A stretch of DNA of 64,000 nt from Symbiodinium natans (Eukaryota; Sar; Dinophyceae; Suessiales; Symbiodiniaceae), in the NCBI GenBank assembly GCA_905221605.1, contig CAJNDS010000664.1, positions 1-64,000 on the forward strand, given 5' to 3'. A model generated the notes under the pieces. The model did not search any database. It worked only from the letters and a program-made list of their open reading frames with translations, and was not told the origin of the DNA. The stretch's first letter is position 1; each line of letters opens with the position of its first letter. The position numbers and the translations under genes were made by a program. This document shows positions 12,050-24,261 of the stretch, piece by piece.

Positions 12050-15000
12050 AGGTGAGTGCTCTGAGCTATCAGCCCACTGGCAAACTCATCGATGCGCGCC
12101 GCAATGAGAGTGGCCTCTTGGCCCATGCAGCCATGGAAGTAAAGAGCCGATTCGATGTTCTGTTTTTTGCAGTTGCTCATAGTTGCTCCATCCCCTCCCC
12201 ATCAACCAGTCAGAGCCCCGCGTCAAAAAACGCTGCCGTCTAGGGAAGTTCTGTGTGGGGCGAATGAAGAGCCAGGGAGAACATGCACAGCATGCATAGG
12301 GAAGAGCTGCACACCATGAAAACTAACAAAAAGAATGTGAAAGGCATGCTCTGCACAAACTCCGTGGTACACTGGCCACGCTCGGGAGGGCGCGAGGACG
12401 GGAAGAGCATCGTCGGTCATCCAAGCATGCCAGCGTCGAAACACACGAAGTCGCGGTGCGTAACTGCTGGAGCTCGCGTAGGCTTCGGAGGCTTGCCTCT
12501 GAGCGCGAACGTCCCGACAGGTATACAGCCTTTGAGACAGACCTCTTCAGAAACTTCAGAAGGGAGAGTCTCCAGATAGGCTTCACAGTAAGAAGCTTCA
12601 TGGACAGAGATCAAAACTTCCCGAGGAGCCGGGCATCATCACTCGCCCGGATCTCAACAACCTTGCATCCATGTGCAGTCTCAACAGCGTGTTGCGAGCA
12701 GAGTGTCCCCATGGTGGGAAAGCAACACGTCGAAAGAAGAGCAGCAGAAACCGGACTAGCATTTATAGAAACGGCATGGGCAGGCGGGGCGTGCGGCTTG
12801 TCAGAAGGGCTATGGTTTACTGCACACGTTGCGAAGAGGGCGGTTGTGGGTCAAGACGTGTATCTCACAGCTCGCGCTAGATCACAAGGCCCCGGCAAAA
12901 TCGATGTTGCACATGGGCAGTTCTGACCTTGCGCAGTGAGATGCAACGAGGACAGGCTGATCCTAATGCAACACCGAACCAGGGAAGGGCCCATGAAGGC
13001 AAGGGATGGCTGGGTGCTGCTGCAGTCGCCGCTGAAAGCTCCTGCCAAGAGGGATCTTGAGCCGCACTTCGAGCCTGAACTTCGAACATCCGTGGGTTTT
13101 AAAGGCCACTCCCTGACCTCTCTGTTAGCCGCCGAGATGAGGTAGAGCGCAGGAAAACCTGCACTGCAACCCCAGCTTGGTCATTGCAGTCCGACATTTC
13201 AGGACGACCTACTTTTCGCATTCACGATCACAGGGCTGACATGGCTTCTTTGCATTGTCACGGCGCCTGCGAAGGCGTAACCTGCAAGACGCCTGCGAGG
13301 CCCTGAATAACATAGGGCACGTGGACCTGGTCATGGCTGGCTTCCGAGCGCTGTCGTCTTGGCTCCCACTGTCACACAAAGTCCGCCTGCCTCGCCAAGG
13401 GCCGTCACGGAACCGCCTGCCATGCAGGTGGGGGCTTGCTGCTTGCTGGCACATCGCACGACAGGATTCATCAGGATTCCACAGTCTTCGCGCCAGGACC
13501 CGGACCTGTCGGCAATCCTCTCGGGTGGTGCAGGGATAAGAGAGGGATGAAATACAGCGCATGCAGAAGACGAGCCCAATCAAGCTCACTTGAATGCACT
13601 CGCGCTTTTTATCGACACTGCCGGGAGCATTAGCTGTCGCATTGGTGACTTGGAAGTCGTGCATCCGAATATTTGGTTCGATATGGCGCATGGCATAATG
13701 TGCTGATTCCTTTTTAAGGCAATGCCGCAACAGTGGCCAGCACTTCCATGTCAGCGACCCAGCAGAGATGGCAAACCTAGAAACCGCCTCCACCAGGCCA
13801 TGTGAGTCATGCGGCCTGTCATTAAAACACAAACCCTGCCAACAAAACTGCATCTAGTTCTGGTACAAGTTGATACAGAGCACCAATGCAGAGCAGGCCT
13901 TAAACAGATCAAATGGGTCCGATCTGCACTCCATCTCACGGCCAGAAGAACTGAGAGAGACAAGACCGACCCGAAGATAGGGCCTGGAGGCCGGAGGCCG
14001 GGGTTTGGCTCAAGATTGGCTTGAAAGCCACGCGCCAAAGCGCTTGCCAACCCCAGGGACAACCTATCGAGTTGAATGGCCGTGTGCCGGTGGTTGTCCT
14101 GACCCGCAGGCACCTGCAACCAGGCCCGCTACTGCACGTAACGAGTCTGTGAGGGCACATGCGTGCTCACCTCAGTCTGTCCCGGGAGAGTCATGCGGCC
14201 GGTCTGCGGGGGTCCTGCCACGCAACTCGGGTAAGTACAGAGGCGCCCTATAGAGGCCTAGAGATACCCCCCGAGAGCCTCCCGCAGGAGCCACCGTGCG
14301 TGGATAGCGGGTCAGCGTCTGTGCCTGGAATGGGGAGCGTTCTTTGCTTGAATTTAAATACAGGAGATGTACTGCTGCTCCTACATGCTCCTATTATGCA
14401 AGAGACCTCAGAACCATTTCACCGCCAAACGCATCTGCCAACACACGCCAAGAAAAACTTTAAGCCCCAGCTTCGTGGGGTTTGGGGCTTCAGCCCTGAA
14501 CCCTCAACAGCATAGCCCGTAAAGCTACAAACTAACCCAAAACCCATAAATCCTGCGCTTTGATTTTTGAACCGGGCCTGGGACACGCCGGGCGATGGCC
14601 CGCTCACCTTGTGGCCACTTATGCCTCCAGGGCAAGTATGGAGCGCCAACAATTCCTAAACGCCCCGCTCCCGTTTTTGTCAGACCTCACAGGGGCTTCT
14701 GGGGATGATCGTGGTTTTGCATCGAGGGTGGGGCATCTGGTCGATCAGAAGCTCCTACAAACTACGCCGTAACTACGCTGATGGTGAAGGCGACTCGCAC
14801 TAGGAAAGATCGCAGGTGCATCTCCAAACTCGAGCTGCAAAAAGCATGCCGACTTCTTTAGGAAGCGCTGCGCCCTCTGTCCGCCTCCGTTGCCGTCCGT
14901 GCGAGCGCTGGGTGGTCCAGAAACCTCGGACCCAAAACAAATGGGGACATCACACGACCATCCCCCTATTTTGGGAGCATTGGAGCAGGACAGGGGTACT

Positions 15001-15267
15001 TGTGGGTTTCGGGATGCGGGTGGGGAGGGGCAGTCTCAAGCCGAAGCGAGAAGTCTTGCAGAGCCAGCTGCATGGAGACGCTCGCGCTCCTGACATCCCA
15101 AAGAGCGGGCTTGGGTTTGAAAGGAGAAGTCGAGGCTTGAAACGACTGTGTCATGACTCTAACACAGAAGAGCGAGATGACATTGGAGGTCACATGGGTT
15201 CTGCAGAGATGCAACCCTGTTCACCTTCTGATCTAATGCGACATGAGAGGGACACCTGAGGAAATTC
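12050..15267. other. No confident gene
   Basis: Long overlapping frames on both strands near 12460-12930 and 13210-13850 look like chance frames in GC-rich DNA. A plus-strand piece near 13275-13365 (ACEALNNIGHVDLVMAGFRA) reads protein-like but has no partners and is on the opposite strand to every known gene. Confidence 0.45.
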
Positions 15268-15376
15268 GCCCTAAACCCTAAACCCTAAACCCTAAACCCT
15301 CAACCCTCAACCCTCAACCCTAAACTCCTACACCCCTGAAACCCCCCTAAAACCCCTAAAACCCCCAAAGCCCCGC
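15268..15376 (-). repeat. CCCTAAA telomere-like array just beyond a gene 3' end
   Basis: Four clean CCCTAAA units grade into CCCTCAA and CCCCTAAAA variants. On the minus strand it begins within about 20 bp of the stop codon of the coiled-coil gene's last candidate exon. Confidence 0.95.
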
Positions 15377-15389
15377 TCTGTCTCTCAGG

Positions 15390-16810
15390 CCGCATCTGTG
15401 GCCTTGGCATCCACGGCCTGCTCTCTCATCTTGAGGATCTGCTCCCGAAGGGCCAGATTCCTTCGAGGGATCGCGCGACGCTCGGCTTCGCAGGGTTTTC
15501 CGGGTTTCAGGGTTTCGGGGTTTCGGGTTTCAGGGTTTCAGGGTTTCAGGGTTTCAGGGTTTCGGGTTTAGGGTTTCAGGGTTTAGGGTCAACATGAATC
15601 AAGGGAACACAGAAAGCCTGCGAAAGCTGCAGCCAGCTGTGAAGAAGTACGCAGGGGTGCGAATCAGAATGCCAGGGCTCTCTTGCCGCAACATCGTCCG
15701 AGGTGTCAAGTGCAGCCGCGGGATCTTCTGTAAGTCCTGAAGGGAGAAAAGAGGGAAAGCCCATCTGCGACTCAGACGAACCATGAGCGATTTAGGAGAG
15801 CATGACGAGGGGGTTTCCGAGATTAGGGGTCCCTTGTTGGGGTCGTCGTTGTAAGGGGATCCTAGTATTTGGCGTCTATATTCCTATAAGGGTCCCCTAC
15901 CTTCGTAAACCCCCACGACTGTTGATTTGTGTCTCACAGAGTCCTGATGCCCCCTGGCCGATGTGGGGCTCGCAGCTTTGGCAGGGTCTCCGGCCGTGGC
16001 GTCAGCGGAGTCAACGAGTTTTCTTTGGCCCTCGAGGCTTTCGACGTGGCCCGGTGGAGAACTGTTGCAAGCCGAGGGGGCTTGCGTGGCTCTCGACTCG
16101 GAATCTTGCCAGGCAGGGCGCAACTCGCTGTTCGGCTTTCGGGAACGAGATGGAAGTTCATCGTGGATCAGCTGCTGCAGTCGCTCCATTTCGAGGCGCA
16201 GACTCCTCTCCAAATCCAAGCGGCTTTGCCTCTCCACGGCGAGCTGCATCTCCAGCTGAGCCACACGAGCTTGCAGGCTCAACGTATCAAGGGTCTCTAC
16301 TTGGGACTGAGACTTGGGCATCTTCACCTGATCTGGCTTGGACGCCTTTGGAGGTCCTCTCTGGAGGAGGGTCGGGGGGTTCTGGGGGTGCTCCAGTTTC
16401 CGAGGGGTGTTCATGCCTGGGTGGTAGGAGTGGCGCAAGTTCTGTGACGGGAGGGACTCGATGCCCGGCTCACCCATCAGGCCCGTGACAAAGGCCTCGC
16501 TCAGACCACACTGAACGTTAGCAGCAAAACGCTCTCTCTACGGACACGCAAGCCTCCACAGTGACAGCTAATACTTCAACAGGGCCTTCAGGTTCACGAG
16601 CCCGGAGCTGCAGGGGTCCATGCTCGCCATGCTCCTGAAGACTCCGACAGCATCCGCTCGGAAGCCGAGCGTGCGGAGGCCAGTCTCGAACTCCTCGCCT
16701 TGGAAGCTAACGCGTGCTGACACACGAATCCCTACCCCCTGTGGCCCCACGATGCTCCACTTCCATGGGGTGCCTGTCCCTTTTGCGCAAAGGGGCTTCA
16801 ATACCAACAC
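15390..16810 (-). CDS. Coiled-coil protein with degenerate EF-hand, at least three exons
   Basis: The first visible exon (about 16802-16570) reads VLVLKPLCAKGTGTPWKW onward. It ends with an EF-hand-like unit (LRTLGFRADAVGVFRSMASM, loop DPCSSGLVNLKAL). The loop lacks some acidic ligands, so calcium binding is doubtful. The second exon begins at 16495 (AFVTGLMGEPGIESLPSQN). It holds Pro/Lys-rich sequence and then a clear coiled coil (LQARVAQLEMQLAVERQSRL and the following helix), ending near 15940 at a GT donor. A last exon near 15492-15390 (ERRAIPRRNLALREQILKM, then a stop) fits as the C-terminus. Upstream exons are probable but were not identified. The second intron contains a terminal-inverted-repeat element and a TTTAGGG tract. 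The product is unknown, perhaps a cytoskeletal or scaffold protein. Confidence 0.6.
15500..15592 (+). repeat. TTTCAGGG/TTTAGGG array
   Basis: An 8-mer variant, TTTCAGGG, dominates, with TTTCGGG and TTTAGGG units. The candidate last exon of the coiled-coil gene lies between this array and the C-rich array to the left. Confidence 0.95.
15810..15914. mobile_element. Family A short inverted-repeat element (copy 2)
   Basis: The left arm GGGTTTCCGAGATTAGGGGT pairs with the right arm CCCCTACCTTCGTAAACCCC. The core has AAGGGGATCCTAGTATTTGG. It sits in the predicted second intron of the coiled-coil gene. Confidence 0.8.
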
Positions 16811-16899
16811 CTCATCTGCAGATTCAAGCCCTATAACCAGTGCAGCAAAGAGGCGGCTCAGGCGGCCCGTGTCTGAGGAATCCTTGAGGGATGGAAGAG

Positions 16900-17940
16900 G
16901 CAGCTGGCCAGCTCAGGGGAGGTTTTGAGGGCTGAACTCAGATCACGGAATCCCGCGGGTGTGGGTGCTTGCCCCTGTTGTGTGCCCAAAGCTTCCAGTG
17001 CTCTTGCCAAGCAGCCAGCGCTGCAAATGCCGCCTGCGGGGTGCCAGCTTTGTTCGGAATATGCTTTTTCTTTCAAGGATGGCTGCAGCTATGCTTCCAA
17101 GACAGCGCGTAAAAAAGTGAGCGTTTGTGCAGCGCATGAATTCTGACCCGGATGTCCCTTGCATCTCACTCGACATACACTCGTCCCAAGGGCCTTCAGG
17201 CTGCCGCATCGTTGCCTGCAACCGGGGCCATGCTTGAGCCATGATGCTTGAACAGGTTTAGGGCAGGGGTATGTGGGGGATGGAGCAGGAGCTGGTTCCA
17301 CACCACGACATTGCAAAAGACCCTCTCAAGGTCTGACTGCTTTACCCGAGGTACTGGAGGAAGCAGCGCACTTGAAGGGCATCAGCCTGAGCTGCTAGTT
17401 TAGTATGATTCTACCACATGCTACACGTAAAAGACACTTCAACGGCTGGAGGGGCAGGTACTGCGGAAGCTGAGCACAGACATTGTTCCGGATTTCCGAG
17501 GCTGGGGCGTTTGCATCCGCCATTGAGGCAGGAAATGGCAGACCCAGGGGCTACCAGCAGGTGCTCTGCATGAGCCAGGGATCTAGTCCCTGTTGTGTTG
17601 GCTTAAGTTGAAGGGGGGCCGGGAGCTACAGCCAATATGCTGGTACTGTTGTTCGCCGTCTCCCGGCGAGTGTTGCGTTATGTTGCGGTTGGTCATGGTT
17701 GGTGTTGCCTTGCACAAACCTTCCTGCCCTCGCAAGATTCACATATGACCTTCGGAGATGCTGTTGATCTGCACATGCCCCGCTGATCCCTAGATTGATC
17801 TGAATGCACTCCTCTTGAATTCTGCTGCAGGAACATGATGCTGCTGATTCGCACCCAAGCTTGCATCTGGAAACAGTCCAGCCACCAACAGTAGCAAAAA
17901 CTCGATAGCCTCAATGTTCAGGGAAGCTCAAAGCGGGGCA
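16900..17940. other. No confident gene
   Basis: This probably contains upstream exons of the coiled-coil gene, but none could be fixed. Confidence 0.4.
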
Positions 17941-17949
17941 AAACTCGCG

Positions 17950-18165
17950 AGAAAGAGAGAGGGAGAGAGGGAGAGAGGGAGAGAGAGGGAGAGAGAGGGA
18001 GAGAGAGGGAGAGAGAGGGAGAGAGAGGGAGCGAGAGGGAGAGAGAGGGAGAGAGAGGGAGAGAGAGGGAGAGAGAGGGAGCGAGGGGGAGAGAGAGGAG
18101 AGAGGGAGAGAGAGGGAGAGAGAGGGAGGAGAGAGAGGGAGAGAGAGCGAGAGAGATGGAGGGAA
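17950..18165. repeat. GAGAGAGG-type purine tract
   Basis: Nearly uninterrupted purines (GA)n(GGGA) run for about 215 bp. The RE-rich and SL-rich open frames across it are repeat translations, not genes. Confidence 0.95.
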
Positions 18166-18335
18166 AAAAAGGAGAAAAAAAGAGGCGTCCTGTCAGGGTT
18201 CTCCATTCATCTGACACCGGCCTCGGCAGCGCCGTGTTATGCAGATCCCCCGAAGGGAACTGTCGCAGAAGGCCACTTGCGATGGGCGGAAAAAGACAAG
18301 TCGACTCGTGCAGCTCCTATACGTAGCTCACCTGT

Positions 18336-18402
18336 CAACCCTAAACCCTAAACCCTAAGCCCTGAACCCTGAACCCTAAACCCTAAACCCTAAACCCTAA
18401 AC
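18336..18402 (-). repeat. CCCTAAA telomere-like array
   Basis: About 9 units with CCCTGAA and CCCTAAG variants. A shorter tract of the same kind is at 18936-18962. Confidence 0.95.
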
Positions 18403-19308
18403 TCTCACATGTTTGACACAACAGGAGACATAGGAAGTGGAGAGAACACAAAAAGACCCTCCCCTTGCCACCCACCCACAGCTGCCGTTTCGTCGCTCAT
18501 GCGTGAAGTCTCCCCAAGAGCAAGTGGAAACAACACCCGAAGAGGAGAATTCCAATTTGGGGAAGTCATCCTCAGGAACATTTCTATGAGGAGGACTTAG
18601 AGTTGAACTGTGATCCAATGTCTCTTTCAGGCCGTGCTTTTGCATTTTTCCTGCATCATTTACCAGCAGTTATACATCACGATCTATCAGTCGACAGGGT
18701 CAGCGAGGTGCCCAAAGAGTAGCACCTACCACCAAAAAAAGCAAGTTCTCGGGCCCAAGCTGCCAAGCGTGCGACTGGAAGAGGGTCTGGAACTCTGAGC
18801 CTGCGGTGCTCGGGACACTGGGCTTTGGAGCTCTTGGGGTTCTTTTCTCAGAGGGGCTCGACGGTAGTTGTCGCAGCTTCTTTCTACGAGGAAACTGAGG
18901 GCACATAGAACAACCCCCCTCCACCCACCAAAGCCTAAACTTAAACCCTAAACCCTGAGCCCTGGCTCAGTTAAAGGTCCAGGTGGGGGTCCGACCTGCA
19001 GACTGCAGTGCTGCACCCAGGTTGGAGGAGGCCTCGGCTGCAAGGGAGCTGGGGAGCTGACATTTCCCGTGTCTGCCACATGGACTCATAAGTATTGAGC
19101 GTAACATTGAGCATAATCGGAACACAAGATGAAGTAGCAAATGATACTTGCTCGTGTCTGGAAGCGCAGGCATACCGCTTATCCACCAAAGCTGAATTGA
19201 ATCTACGGATGATCCACGCGGATCCGTGGAACCCTTGTGCCCGCCTGAAACGCGGTTGAAACCAGCGAGGACGCCTCCCAGCAGCACCGTTAGTGAAACC
19301 CAAAATCG
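18403..19308. other. No recognisable gene
   Basis: No motif-bearing frame was seen on either strand. Confidence 0.5.
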
Positions 19309-19398
19309 GAGTTTACGAAAATACGGGACCCCTATAATGGACCCCACATAGTAGGATTCCCTTGTAATAAGGACCCCAATAGGGTACCTTCGTATACG
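19309..19398. mobile_element. Family A short inverted-repeat element (copy 3)
   Basis: The left arm GAGTTTACGAAAATACGGGA faces the right end AGGGTACCTTCGTATAC. The core GTAGGATTCCCTTGTAATAA closely matches the copy at 40572. Confidence 0.8.
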
Positions 19399-19447
19399 CT
19401 TGCATGCATGTGAAAGTGGATCGACCACACAATGCGGCCGGCCGCCA

Positions 19448-19555
19448 GCACCTCTCGCCTGATCGGTGGTGTACCCACTGGCCAGGAAGTAGTTCAACAA
19501 GCTCACGGCCTTGTCGCGGATCACGGCAGTGGATGGTCGAGGGTGCCCTCTGAAC
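19448..19555 (-). CDS. Unassigned exon candidate (helical)
   Basis: The minus strand reads RPSTAVIRDKAVSLLNYFLA then SGYTTDQ. It begins after a possible AG acceptor in ttcag|AGGG and ends at a GC donor (GATCAG|GC). The helical, hydrophobic-patterned sequence looks protein-like. No partner exons were found, and a terminal-inverted-repeat element lies about 50 bp beyond the donor. Confidence 0.35.
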
Positions 19556-19559
19556 CGAG

Positions 19560-22325
19560 GCACGAGCCGTCTGCGTCGGGTTTGCGCCAAGTGCCGAAGT
19601 TGCGCCGGCCACTGCCACTGCAGCATCTTCTGTGCCAAGGTATGCCTGGCAGCCCATTTTCAGTGGGGCAGGTCTTATCAGAAGAAAGATCATACCCTGA
19701 GCTATGTTGGGAGAATTGTTGGGAGATGTGGCCATTATGGGTAGAGGGTTCGGACAGTGAAGATCTTGGTGTGAGTTAGTGTGGCTTTATAAGCTTTCAC
19801 GTAGTCGCGAAAGGGACTCATGTATCGCAGCTTGATGAACCTTCTAGCCAAGGCAACCGAGATACCTGCAGAGCCGCGACATAGGCAGCGTATTGCACTT
19901 CCTGGTGCTCTGTGACGTTGGCTTCGCCTCAGTCAGGTCACTGAACCCCAAAGGCTGTTGGGAGCTACGAATCCTAACGCGAGCACGAGCCGCGATGCAA
20001 GACACGCAAAACACGAAAACTGCTGATCGCATAAGGGATTGGAGGATTGCACACGGCCTGCTTTCCAAAACACGACCGAAGTTGAAACAATGTCAAAGAA
20101 ATCAGGTTCACCTATGGAATCTTGACGAGCTCCTTTGGCATGGGCTTGCTGCAAGAACGCTGCAAGGAATTCTCACGCAAGTATGACGACGTGGAAAAGT
20201 GGCAGCAAGTCATGACCTGGCAGACTCGACACAAAGACCTGGCTTGAGGACCTTTCGCGGACAGAAGCACAAGAGTTCGTCCCCGTTGTAGTTCTACAAT
20301 GGAATTAGCCACATAGAAAAGTCATGAAAAAAATGAAAAGCCAGTCCCCCGCGATTTAGGAGGTGGACGGAGAGTCAAGAAATCAGGACTTGGGGGTGGG
20401 AAGGAGTGGGGGAAGGGGGGAGGGGGAGGGGAGGCTGGGGGGGGGGGACACTTTCGAGGTTCCAGGTTCCCTCAGGTGGAGCATAGGAGCTGCTCTGGGT
20501 CGGAGTCATACTGAGGCTGCCACACATGGAGGCTCTTTTTGTTGCATACAGGACCCAGGAGCGACGCGGACCGATGGGCCCTTGATTTCCCCAAGCTTCC
20601 CTGGAAGCTGGGACCGCTGCTCGCAATCCCCACGACGGCCGCGCCTACGCGTTCCGAGCGTCTCCGGCACGGAAAAGGATCAAACTTGGGATGTTCCCCC
20701 CTATACTATCCTTAACAGGCGCTATAATCCCCCTTGTAGAACACAGTAGGGACGTTTAAGCGGGAACATCTCAAGATCAAATTGTCAAGTCCATGCCCAG
20801 CCTAGCTGCGTGCCGCTGGCTGCTGCCTGAGGTAGTCATAGACAACCACACGCTAGTGATTGCTACCAGCACTGCAGGACTGCTACAGTAGGGCTGTGGC
20901 CAGTACAGCAGGTGCCCTGGTTGCCACTTCCAGTACGTGAGGGAGCTGGCTGTGGGCAGTGCCTCTGCATCGCTCCGGTGTTGGCAGAGTATTGGGCGGA
21001 GTGAGAGTAGGAAGAGGGCACACCTACGTGAATGTAATAAGATCGCCAAAATGCGTGCGGCTCCACAGAATCTGTGTCGAAAAAGGCTTGGGGGCGCGGA
21101 AAACAGCTTTGAGCAGCTACAGTACCCGCTGCCACCAGCCCCCTGCCCAATCTCACTCAACCCACAATCTTTAAGCCCTTCACCCCCCCTCGCCCGACTG
21201 TCTGGTGCGGCACGGCCTTCGAATCTGTCTCTCAGGTCACTGAGTTGCAATGGCCTGCGGAACCAAGGACTTCGATGCAAGATCCGGTGCAGCGACCAAC
21301 GCCTACCAATTCGTCAACTGTGACTTGTATCCCTGCAGACGCATCTAATTTCAGTTGATACGTTCCAGTTTGAATGGCTGCTCTTGTCGTTCTTGCTGCT
21401 CTTCTGAATTTTCCACAGTTATTCTGTATTCTTGTCCTACTCGTGGCTTCCAAACTGGCAATGCTAATAGAGCTCTCGAATTTCGCTTCTGGATACAGGT
21501 CTGGGTCCCCTGCCGTACCGCCCCCTCCACAAAGAGCTGGTACCACCAGGCTCCCTGCATTCTGCCCAGGCCAAGAGCATGACTATCCCCGAAAATACCC
21601 ACTGCCTGTATTATGGACTGCGCAGCCGCAGTCGAAGGAAACGCGGACAACCTGCACAAGGGCAACTCCTAAAAGCCAAGCCTTGCAAGGAACACAGGGA
21701 ACACAGAAATATGAAGAGCGTGTCTAAGACTGTCAGAATTGCAGAGATGACGTCTCGCACAACGAAACGTAAGGAGCCACGCGAAGCTCAACGGCAAAGA
21801 CTCACTGAGAAGGCAACATTGAGGAGATCATCTCACGAAATGCCTCCATGGCACATTGTGGCACCCGCATGTTTCTGTTCTGAAGCATACACTGTGAGAC
21901 ATGGCCTCCCTGCAGAAGCGTGCACGATGCCTCGTTTTTCCAGCGTCCACTGGCAGATCGGCGTCTACACAGGCTGCTGGGCAGCGCGTGCTATCGCTGG
22001 TCAAGTTGCAGCGGGCAGCACATGCCCGCTTGTTGCTTGATGACTTGATGCTCCTGTTGGCCACCTTACAGTTCCTGCATCTTCCGACTTTCCCGCGGCT
22101 AGCTTCCACCAGTTTGTGGATTGACAAGGAAGCATCAAGAAGATTCAAGAAGCGTGTCAAGTCATGAAGCACAGCAAGAGCCAGTCGCTTGTCAAGTTCC
22201 TGGCGTCCTGGGCTCTCGACGTAAGCCATTAGCAACTTTTTCGGAAGGGGTCCCGCGAAGGCTTTCGGACCGTCTGGGAGACTATTAGCATATATTTGCA
22301 TGTCTTGCAAACTTTTTACAACATC
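19560..22325. other. No recognisable gene; one inverted-repeat element
   Basis: A G-rich stretch (20390-20450) and a family B element are present. Overlapping frames at 20777-21280 and 21830-22310 lack family motifs; the latter is probably 3' flank of the ankyrin gene. Confidence 0.45.
20686..20774. mobile_element. Family B inverted-repeat element with 8-bp TSD (copy 1)
   Basis: The left terminus TTGGGATGTTCCCCCC pairs with the right terminus GGGAACATCTCAA. It is flanked by GATCAAAC on the left and GATCAAAT on the right, a 7/8 match consistent with an 8-bp target-site duplication. It is non-coding, about 90 bp long, and shares its terminus and CCTTAACAG core with the copy at 40823. Confidence 0.85.
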
Positions 22326-24261
22326 CTAAACATGGAAGGTGTTGAGGATGGGTAGGAGGTGCAGGTGGCCGTTGTCTCTGGCAAGATCCTCGGGGAAGTC
22401 TCCGCAACTGTTGGCCTTTGCTTCTGCACCAAAGTCGAGTAGGAGCTGCAGCAAGTCCGGGTCGCCGATGAATGCCGCTGTGCCAAGGGGCGACAGGCCA
22501 GGAAGAATGGCAAAGCAGCGGATGCGGAAAGGGGTGGCCTCTTTCCCCACTAGGGCCTGATACGCCCTCGCCACCCGACAGGCCCAACTGAACGATCCGG
22601 TTGGGCTGGTAGATGCATTGGGATCGGCACCATGCTCGAGTAGCATCTTCACAGTCGTGAACGCGGTGGGGTTCCCACGAGAGAAGAAGATCGCCTGGTG
22701 CAGAGGGCTCTGGCCGAGGCCCTGCACCGCAGGGTTTGGGTCGCACCGTGCTTCCAGCATCATGGAGATGGTGTCTGAGTTGGCCATGCTACAGGCACCG
22801 GCAAGTGGCGTGGCGCCTCCAGGAACGAAGTGGGAGTGCAGGTCCGCCCTTGCCTCCATGAGCACTTGAAGCTGAGCGCGCGACCGCGCCATGGGGACCA
22901 CCGTGGAACCTAACTGGCTGCTCCTCGCGTGGACGTCCGCACGAAGCTCGACGAGCGTTCGGAGGATGCGGGCCGGTTGGTGTGACTTTGCCGCGCAGGT
23001 GATCAAGAGCTGGCCGTCGAAGTACCCCGCCTTCGACAAGCCGTGGGTTCTCGAGTTTACGTCGGCTCTCCTGCTGACCAGGAGCTGTATCATGCGGCTA
23101 TCGCTGCTGAATACCGCACACCTCAACCCGTTCATGCTGCTCTGATCCCTCGCAGCCTCCTCAAGGCTGTCGAATTGGAAGGTATCCAGAAACTCTTGCA
23201 ATTCATACTCCGACTGCTTCTTTCCCAACATCTTGGACCGGTTGGCCTGGTAGAAACGAAACGTCGCAAGAGGCCCTGAATCCTTGAGCTCACGGATCTT
23301 GCTCTCGAGCGCTCTCTGTCCCAGCTGGACGACCACCGCACGGTCGTCTTCGACTGTGAAGTCTCCGCTTGCAATTGTGTTCCTTGTTTCAGGGGCCATC
23401 TTCGTGTCTGCAAATCTACCCCCTTGAACATCCATGAAAGTCCATGAACAATAAAAGTCAGCTATGTGAGTGCCGACCAAAGCTCTCCAACCAGTCCAGG
23501 GGAAACATGAACTTGGCCTCTTGCACCGACGTCACAAGAATGACGCTTGTGTCGGGCTTGCTGGACAGCATGTGAAGCCAGAGCTCTGCCCTGGGCGCAA
23601 CCCCAACTTACAGACGTACCCTTCCAAACCACGAACCATGTGGTGTTCCACCCGCAACAAAATAAGCAACGTATGCAAGCAAACTAACAAACAAAGAAAT
23701 TAATGTGTCTGGACACCTGCACCAGCCGCGCGCAAGCCAAGTGGTGTAGGAGCACCACTCCTTCGTGTCCTTGTGTAGCACGAACGGCACGAGGGCCACA
23801 AAGAGGCTCGCCGCCTCGACGTAGAAAGGGATGCTGTTGACAGCTCGCGCCGCGTCCGACTTCGTGACCTCCTCATTCACCCCCTCCACCCGTGCTGTGA
23901 TCTGAGGGATGGCAAACCAATCGAAGAAGAGGAAGCCAGTCTCCACCTGCTTGCGGGTCTGGGATGTGAGGAGCTGACGCTGGCCATAGGAGGAAGAGAC
24001 CAAATCGCCTTCAACGCTCAACGAGCCATCAAGGATCCTTTTCAGCATCATCCGCAACACGGCCACTTGTTCGCCGGTCGGGTCTGGATGCTGACGTCCG
24101 AGCCACTGATGTGAAACAAAGATGGTGAACATCCCCTCGCGCCACTCGTGGAGGAGGCCCCGCTGCTTCAACGTCGCGTGGGACTCAGGGGCTCCCTCCA
24201 TCTCCAGGAAATCGGACACCTGGACAAAACCCGAAGAACTTCTTCGCTCGGAATCCCACAT
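22326..24261 (-). CDS. SHQW-domain plus ankyrin-repeat protein, three exons
   Basis: Exon 1 is 24261-23717, exon 2 is 23590-23478 and exon 3 is 23422-22326. The spliced length is 1755 nt, exactly 585 codons with the stop, which supports both junctions. Both donors are GT. The join at exon 1/2 rebuilds GWCRAELWLH. The N-terminal domain (about residues 1-215) has MWDSERR, FVSHQWLGRQHPDP, FFDWFAIPQI and SIPFYVEAA, a dinoflagellate family with a loose resemblance to HET/TIR-like folds (inference). A linker with ALESKIRELK follows. Residues about 330-580 carry ankyrin repeats (RADVNSRT, LLEHGADPNAS, LLLDFGAEAKANSCGDFP). The protein is probably cytoplasmic and binds other proteins; no enzyme activity can be assigned. 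The start is the first in-frame ATG; the open frame upstream has only non-ATG codons. It is the best-defined spliced gene here. Confidence 0.88.

Noticed and set aside
12456-12926. A 156-codon plus-strand open frame
   Set aside because: No family motif and on the opposite strand to all supported genes; the shadow frames are equally long.
13209-13853. A 214-codon minus-strand open frame
   Set aside because: Rich in Cys and Arg without pattern; the opposite strand is equally open, so coding cannot be argued.
14004-14014. TTTGGCTCAAG, matching the last 11 bases of the dinoflagellate spliced leader
   Set aside because: Only half of the leader matches and no gene starts after it on the plus strand; an 11-base match is not enough. 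A 10-base reverse match at 9043-9052 was rejected for the same reason.
17914-18351. RE-rich frame on plus and SL-rich frames on minus
   Set aside because: Direct translation of the GA repeat.
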